DNA from: Saccharopolyspora rhizosphaerae
GTDB lineage: Bacteria; Actinomycetota; Actinomycetes; Mycobacteriales; Pseudonocardiaceae
Direction of reading: 5' to 3'
DNA: 64,000 bases
NCBI RefSeq assembly: GCF_003931915.1
Contig: NZ_RSAA01000007.1
Coordinates: 186,001-250,000 of the forward strand
Below are positions 60,146 to 64,000 of this stretch, piece by piece. Numbering within the stretch: the first letter of the stretch is position 1; the number at the start of each line of letters is the position of its first letter. Made by a program: the position numbers and the translations under genes. The notes below the pieces were generated by a model. The model was given only the letters and a program-made list of their open reading frames with translations, was not told the DNA's origin and ran no database searches.

Positions 60146-60553
60146 TCAGCGCGGGAGGGTGAGGATGATGGGGGTGGACTCCTCGACGGAGCGGCTGACG
60201 GTGCAGTACTTCTCGACGGCCCGCTGGACGGCGTCGAGGAGCTTGTCGCGGTCCTGCACGCCGTCCAGCTCCGCTTCCAGGGACACCTGGATCTCGGCGA
60301 ACTTGTGCTCGTCCTCGGTGTCCTTCGTGCGGTCGGCGTGGGCGACGAGCCTGGCGTCCTCGCCGATGCGCCGGACGAAGAGGTTCTCGCTGGTGATCGC
60401 CGAGCACGCGGCCACAGCCGCCAGCAGCAGCTCACCGGGGGTGAACGCGCCGGGGGCTCCGTCCCGGCCCACGGCGACCTCGGCGCCGCGGGCGTTGGTC
60501 GCGGTGAACGTGTGCTCGCCGGTGCGGGTCACTTCGACCGGAGTGGAGGACAT
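60146..60553 (-). CDS. OsmC family peroxide-reducing protein
   Basis: 135 residues. The thiol pair Cys50 (AAVAACSAI) and Cys117 (VEKYCTVSRSV) matches OsmC/Ohr organic-peroxide reductases, with GAFTPGELLLAAVAACSA as signature. ATG 60553 with AAGGTGG upstream. It probably detoxifies organic hydroperoxides. Not obviously in an operon. Confidence 0.88.
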   Translation of the reverse strand: MSSTPVEVTRTGEHTFTATNARGAEVAVGRDGAPGAFTPGELLLAAVAACSAITSENLFVRRIGEDARLVAHADRTKDTEDEHKFAEIQVSLEAELDGVQDRDKLLDAVQRAVEKYCTVSRSVEESTPIILTLPR

Positions 60554-60624
60554 GGGACCACCTTCGAATTCGTCGCCTGTTCGGGCAAACCGCCACCGCG
60601 GGCCGGTTGTTCCCGCCGGACCGC

Positions 60625-61071
60625 TCAGCCGTCCTCGCCGATGTCCTCGTACCACAGGCGGGGGTGCGCGGTGATGAAGTCGGCCATCATCCGCACGCAG
60701 CCGGGGTCGTCGAGGACGACCACGTCGACGCCGTGCTCGGCGAGCCAGTCGTGACCGCCGTGGAAGTTGCGCGCTTCCCCGATGACGACCCGGCCGATGC
60801 CGAACTGCCTGATCAGGCCGCTGCAGTACCAGCACGGTGACAGCGTGGTGACCATGGTCGTGCCGGTGTAGGAGCGCTGCCGCCCAGCGTTGCGGAAGGC
60901 CGCGGTCTCACCGTGCACCGACGGGTCGTCGTCCTGCACCCGCCGGTTGTGCCCGCGCCCGAGCACTCCACCGTCCGGGCCGATGAGCGCGGCGCCGATG
61001 GGGATGCCGCCCGAGTTGAGGCCCGCTTCGGCCTCCTCGACGGCGACCGCCAACCACTCCCGGTAGTTCAC
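60625..61071 (-). CDS. Zinc-dependent nucleoside/base deaminase
   Basis: 148 residues, cytidine-deaminase fold. Zinc ligands: His53 with Glu55 in SVHGETAAF, and Cys80, Cys83 in SPCWYCSG. The LSPCxxC pattern resembles the yeast cytosine deaminase branch more than tRNA adenosine deaminases. GTG 61071 with GGGAGG just upstream. Lies 14 nt downstream of rsmB. Confidence 0.82.
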   Translation of the reverse strand: MNYREWLAVAVEEAEAGLNSGGIPIGAALIGPDGGVLGRGHNRRVQDDDPSVHGETAAFRNAGRQRSYTGTTMVTTLSPCWYCSGLIRQFGIGRVVIGEARNFHGGHDWLAEHGVDVVVLDDPGCVRMMADFITAHPRLWYEDIGEDG

Positions 61072-61085
61072 GTGGCCTCCCTCGA

Positions 61086-62495
61086 TCAGACCCGGAACAG
61101 GGCGCAGAACATGGCGTCCGTGCCGTGCTTGTGCGGCCACAGCTGCACCCCGGGCCCGTCCCCGAGGTCCGGCACGTCCGGGAAGTGCTCGCGCGCGTCG
61201 AGCTGGGTGACGCCGGTGCGGCGCACGACGTCGGCCACCACGCCTTCGGTCTCGGGCAGGTGCGGCGAGCACACGACGTACCCGACGACACCGCCTCGGC
61301 GGGTCAGCTCGATCGCGGAGGTGAGCAGTTCGCGCTGCAGCTTGGCCAGTTCGCCGACGTCGCCGGGCTGGCGCCGCCAGCGGGCTTCGGGACGCCGGCG
61401 CAAGGCGCCGAGGCCGGTGCACGGCGCGTCCACCAGGACGCGGTCGTAGCCGGGCTTCAGGCCGGTTTCCCGCCCGTCGACGGTGTGCACGGTGACCGAC
61501 AAGCCCTCGGTGGCCGAGCGAACGAGGTCCGCGCGGTGCGGTGCCTGCTCGACGGCGTCGAGCGTGCCGCCGTCGAGGGTGATCAGCGCGCCCAGCAGTC
61601 CGGCCTTGCCGCCGGGACCGGCGCACAGGTCGAGCCAGCGCAGGTCGGAGCCCTCGACCTCGGGTTGGGTGAGGGCGAGGGTGACCAGCTGGCTGCCCTC
61701 GTCCTGCACGGAGGCGAATCCCTCGTGCACCGGTTCCAGCTCGCCGGGGTCACCGGCGCCGGCTTCCAGCCGCACGCCGTAGGGCGAGTAGGGCGCCGGG
61801 TCGCCACCGGTGATGGCGGCGAGCTCGTCGGCGCTGATCTCGCCCGGCCGCGCGGTCAGGTGCACCGCCGGGCGCGCGTCGTCGGCGGCCAGCGCCGCTT
61901 CGAGCTCGTCGAGGCCGAGGGCGTCGGCGAAGGCCTGCGCGATCCACTTCGGGTGCGCGTGCTTCATCGCCAGGTAGCCGACGGGGTCGGCCGTGCGGTC
62001 CGGAGCGAGCTGGTCGACCCACTCCTGCTCGTCCTTCTCGGCCGCCCGCCGAAGCACGGCGTTGGCGAAACCGGAGAGCTTCGAACCGTTCTCGAACCGC
62101 ACGATGTCCACAGTGGAGGCGACGGCGGCGTGCGCGGGGATCCGGGTGCGCAGGACCTGGTACACCCCGACGCGCAGCGCGTCGAGCACCTTCGGGTCCA
62201 CCTCGGACAGCGGGCGCGTGCTGCACTCGCCGATCACCGCATCCAGCAGCCCCTGCGCCCGGCAGGCGCCGTAGGTGAGCTCGGTGGCCAGCGCCGCGTC
62301 GCGACCGGAGAGGCGGCGCTGCTTGAGCAGCGGCGGCAGCGCGAGGTTCGCGTAGGCGTCGCGCTCGCGGACGGCGCGCAACGTCTCCACCGCCACCAGC
62401 CGCACCGGGTCGACGTCCACCGGTCGCGGGGTGCCCTTGCGCTGCGGCGGGCGTGCCTTCGACGGGCGGTTGGGCCGTCGGCGGCGTTCGTTCAC
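61086..62495 (-). CDS. rsmB: 16S rRNA m5C967 methyltransferase (RsmB/Fmu)
   Basis: 469 residues. NusB-like N-terminal domain ([23 protein letters not shown]...) and an SAM-dependent RNA m5C methyltransferase domain: [30 protein letters not shown] (catalytic Cys) and [10 protein letters not shown] (second Cys motif). Basic N-terminus [20 protein letters not shown] 62495 overlaps the fmt stop (GTGA). Confidence 0.92.
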   Translation of the reverse strand: MNERRRRPNRPSKARPPQRKGTPRPVDVDPVRLVAVETLRAVRERDAYANLALPPLLKQRRLSGRDAALATELTYGACRAQGLLDAVIGECSTRPLSEVDPKVLDALRVGVYQVLRTRIPAHAAVASTVDIVRFENGSKLSGFANAVLRRAAEKDEQEWVDQLAPDRTADPVGYLAMKHAHPKWIAQAFADALGLDELEAALAADDARPAVHLTARPGEISADELAAITGGDPAPYSPYGVRLEAGAGDPGELEPVHEGFASVQDEGSQLVTLALTQPEVEGSDLRWLDLCAGPGGKAGLLGALITLDGGTLDAVEQAPHRADLVRSATEGLSVTVHTVDGRETGLKPGYDRVLVDAPCTGLGALRRRPEARWRRQPGDVGELAKLQRELLTSAIELTRRGGVVGYVVCSPHLPETEGVVADVVRRTGVTQLDAREHFPDVPDLGDGPGVQLWPHKHGTDAMFCALFRV

Positions 62496-63415
62496 TGGAG
62501 CTCTTCTCCTTGCTCGAGGCGTGTTCCGCGCGCCCAGTCGGTGGCGGCCATGCGCTTCTTGCCCGCGGCCTGCACCTCGCCGAGCGCGACGGCGGTGGTG
62601 CCGGTGCCGACGAGGACGCGGCGCTTCTGGACCTCGATCTCGCCGGGCCGCAGCTTCTCCTCGGTGACGGTGACGGGACCGAGCTTGAAACGCTCCTCCC
62701 CCAGCCACGCCCACGCCCCGGGGTCCGGGGTGACGGCGCGGATGAGGCGGTCGACGGCTGGGGCCGGCTCGGTGAAGTCGACCTTGGCGTCCTCCACGGT
62801 GACCTTCGGCGCGTAGCTGACCCCGTCGGTGGGCTGCTCCTCGGCGCGCACCGTGCCGTCCTCGACGCCGTCGAGCGTGGCGGTCATCAGACCGGCACCC
62901 GAGACCGAGAGGCGTTCGAGCAGGTCACCGGCCGTGTCGGTGGGGAGGATCTCCTCGGTGACCACGCCGAAGACCGGACCGGCGTCGAGCTCGCGGACGA
63001 TGCGGAAGGTGCTCGCACCGGTGATCTCGTCGCCGTGGCGGATCGCGGCCTGCACAGGCGCGGCCCCGCGCCAGGCGGGCAGCAGCGAGAAGTGCAGGTT
63101 GATCCACCCGTGCTGCGGGATCGACAGCGCTTCCTCCCGCAACAGCGCGCCGTAGGCGACGACCGGGCAGCAGTCGGGCCCGATCTCGCGCAACCGCGCC
63201 AGGAACTCCGGGTCGGAGGCCTTGGCGGGCGTGAGGACTTCGATGCCGTGCTCGTCGGCGAGCGCGCCGACCGGCGAGCGCACGAGCTTGCGGCCGCGCC
63301 CGGCGGGCGCGTCGGGGCGGGTGACGACGGCGGCGACCTCGTGCCGGTCGGAGTCGACCAGCGCTCGCAGCGCGGGCACGGCGGCCGCGGGTGTTCCGGC
63401 GAAGACCACGCGCAT
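62492..63415 (-). CDS. fmt: Methionyl-tRNA formyltransferase
   Basis: 307 residues. Formylates initiator Met-tRNA. Motifs: [50 protein letters not shown] (catalytic Asn/His) and the C-terminal domain. ATG 63415 is 2 nt after the def stop. Together def and fmt handle addition and removal of the formyl group, a classic pair. Confidence 0.95.
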   Translation of the reverse strand: MRVVFAGTPAAAVPALRALVDSDRHEVAAVVTRPDAPAGRGRKLVRSPVGALADEHGIEVLTPAKASDPEFLARLREIGPDCCPVVAYGALLREEALSIPQHGWINLHFSLLPAWRGAAPVQAAIRHGDEITGASTFRIVRELDAGPVFGVVTEEILPTDTAGDLLERLSVSGAGLMTATLDGVEDGTVRAEEQPTDGVSYAPKVTVEDAKVDFTEPAPAVDRLIRAVTPDPGAWAWLGEERFKLGPVTVTEEKLRPGEIEVQKRRVLVGTGTTAVALGEVQAAGKKRMAATDWARGTRLEQGEELQ

Positions 63416-63417
63416 GG

Positions 63418-63963
63418 TCAGCGGCCTCCGAACAGCGGGTGCGGGTTCTGCTTCATGACGGGGACGGTGCCGTCGAACCAGGGGGCCTGCCGGATCTCGC
63501 GCATGGCGGCCTTGCGGGTCTCCTCGTCGAGGCGGTCCAGGAACAGCACGCCGTCCAGGTGGTCGGTCTCGTGCTGGATGCAGCGCGCCAGCAGGTCGGT
63601 GCCCTCGACCTCGACGGGTTCACCGTGCGCGTTCCAGCCGCGCGCGACGACGTGCTGGGAGCGCAGGCAGTCCCAGGACATCCCGGGGATGGACAGGCAG
63701 CCCTCGGGTCCGAGCTGGTCGGTGTCGCCGACCGCGGTCCAGGTGGGGTTGATGAGGTGCCCGGCGAAGCCGTCGCAGTGGTAGGTGAACACGCGCAGGC
63801 TCACGCCCAGCTGCGGTGCGGCCAGGCCGGCGCCGCCCTGGTCCTCCATGGTGTCCCAGAGGTCCTTGACGAGGGTGCGCAGCTCCTTGTCGAAGTCGAC
63901 CACCTCGTCGGCCTTCGTGCGCAGGACGGGGTCGCCGAAGAGTCTGATCGGCTGGACGGTCAC
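63418..63963 (-). CDS. def: Peptide deformylase
   Basis: 181 residues. The three metal-site motifs are present: GAGLAAPQ (44-51), EGCLS (87-91, Cys89) and HETDH (131-135). Removes the N-formyl group from new proteins. GTG 63963 with GGGAG upstream; the gene begins just inside the window, and upstream sequence is not shown. Confidence 0.94.
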   Translation of the reverse strand: MTVQPIRLFGDPVLRTKADEVVDFDKELRTLVKDLWDTMEDQGGAGLAAPQLGVSLRVFTYHCDGFAGHLINPTWTAVGDTDQLGPEGCLSIPGMSWDCLRSQHVVARGWNAHGEPVEVEGTDLLARCIQHETDHLDGVLFLDRLDEETRKAAMREIRQAPWFDGTVPVMKQNPHPLFGGR

Positions 63964-64000
63964 CTGGTCTCCCTGAAACGTCGACTACGACCCGACGAGT

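Overview
The window is GC-rich DNA packed with genes, typical of an actinobacterium. Actinobacterial hallmarks are RbpA, WhiA, an MptB-type mannosyltransferase, SufR with the sufBCDSU-sufT operon, OpcA beside zwf, and an actinobacterial VLRF1 protein. From memory, the gene order follows the Mycobacterium tuberculosis stretch from about Rv1406 (fmt) to Rv1473A in inverted numerical order, with lineage-specific insertions. The style of gene content suggests a Pseudonocardiales member such as Saccharopolyspora or a relative; that is inference. About 64 protein genes are supported. I see no tRNA, rRNA, CRISPR array, insertion sequence or prophage.

Layout. 1-5 kb (minus): end of an enoyl-CoA hydratase, a small HTH protein, an ABC-F ATPase, and a coupled dgt / acVLRF1 pair. 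5-8.4 kb (plus): an orphan lycopene-cyclase-like flavoprotein and an EAL-CBS-GGDEF protein. 8.8-15.4 kb (minus): the operon sufR-sufB-sufD-sufC-sufS-sufU-sufT. 15.5-23.3 kb: MptB-like mannosyltransferase, an ABC exporter pair, an SCO6745-family protein, ctaA, two minus-strand genes (a regulator and a hypothetical) and a quinone oxidoreductase. 24-33.5 kb: ctaB facing away from tkt-tal-pgi-zwf-opcA-pgl, which hold the pentose-phosphate pathway plus pgi. 33.7-37.8 kb: a secreted glycosidase-like protein and a GntR / flavoprotein dehydrogenase / RraA group. 38-42.2 kb (minus): gap-pgk-tpiA, secG, rbpA. 42.5-47.3 kb (minus): uvrC-rapZ-yvcK-whiA with overlapping ends. 47.4-53.3 kb: accessory genes (metallo-beta-lactamase fold, GH172/DUF2961, DHOD-like, DeoR, MFS) and an FKBP. 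53.7-58.5 kb (minus): rpe-ribD-ribE-ribBA-ribH-PH protein. 58.6-64 kb (minus): permease, OsmC, deaminase, rsmB-fmt-def.

The genes form connected modules. CtaA and CtaB make heme A for cytochrome oxidase. The Suf set builds Fe-S clusters under SufR control. tkt to pgl carries sugar phosphates and NADPH, with rpe and the glycolytic trio nearby, and rpe leads into riboflavin synthesis, whose substrate is ribulose 5-phosphate. Many junctions are GTGA or ATGA overlaps, so translational coupling is common.

The most unusual content is between genes. The qor/ctaB convergent spacer is a degenerate tandem triplication with a period near 244 bp that carries copies of both gene ends. A palindrome family (core CGAACTTCGCGCGAAGTTCG) occurs at several gene ends. 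A separate repeat of about 115-145 bp occurs four times. A cluster of four ACCCCGGTG-type hairpins sits between the FKBP and PH-protein genes. Seven genes have a TANNNT hexamer 7-14 nt before the start codon and no Shine-Dalgarno, suggesting leaderless mRNAs.
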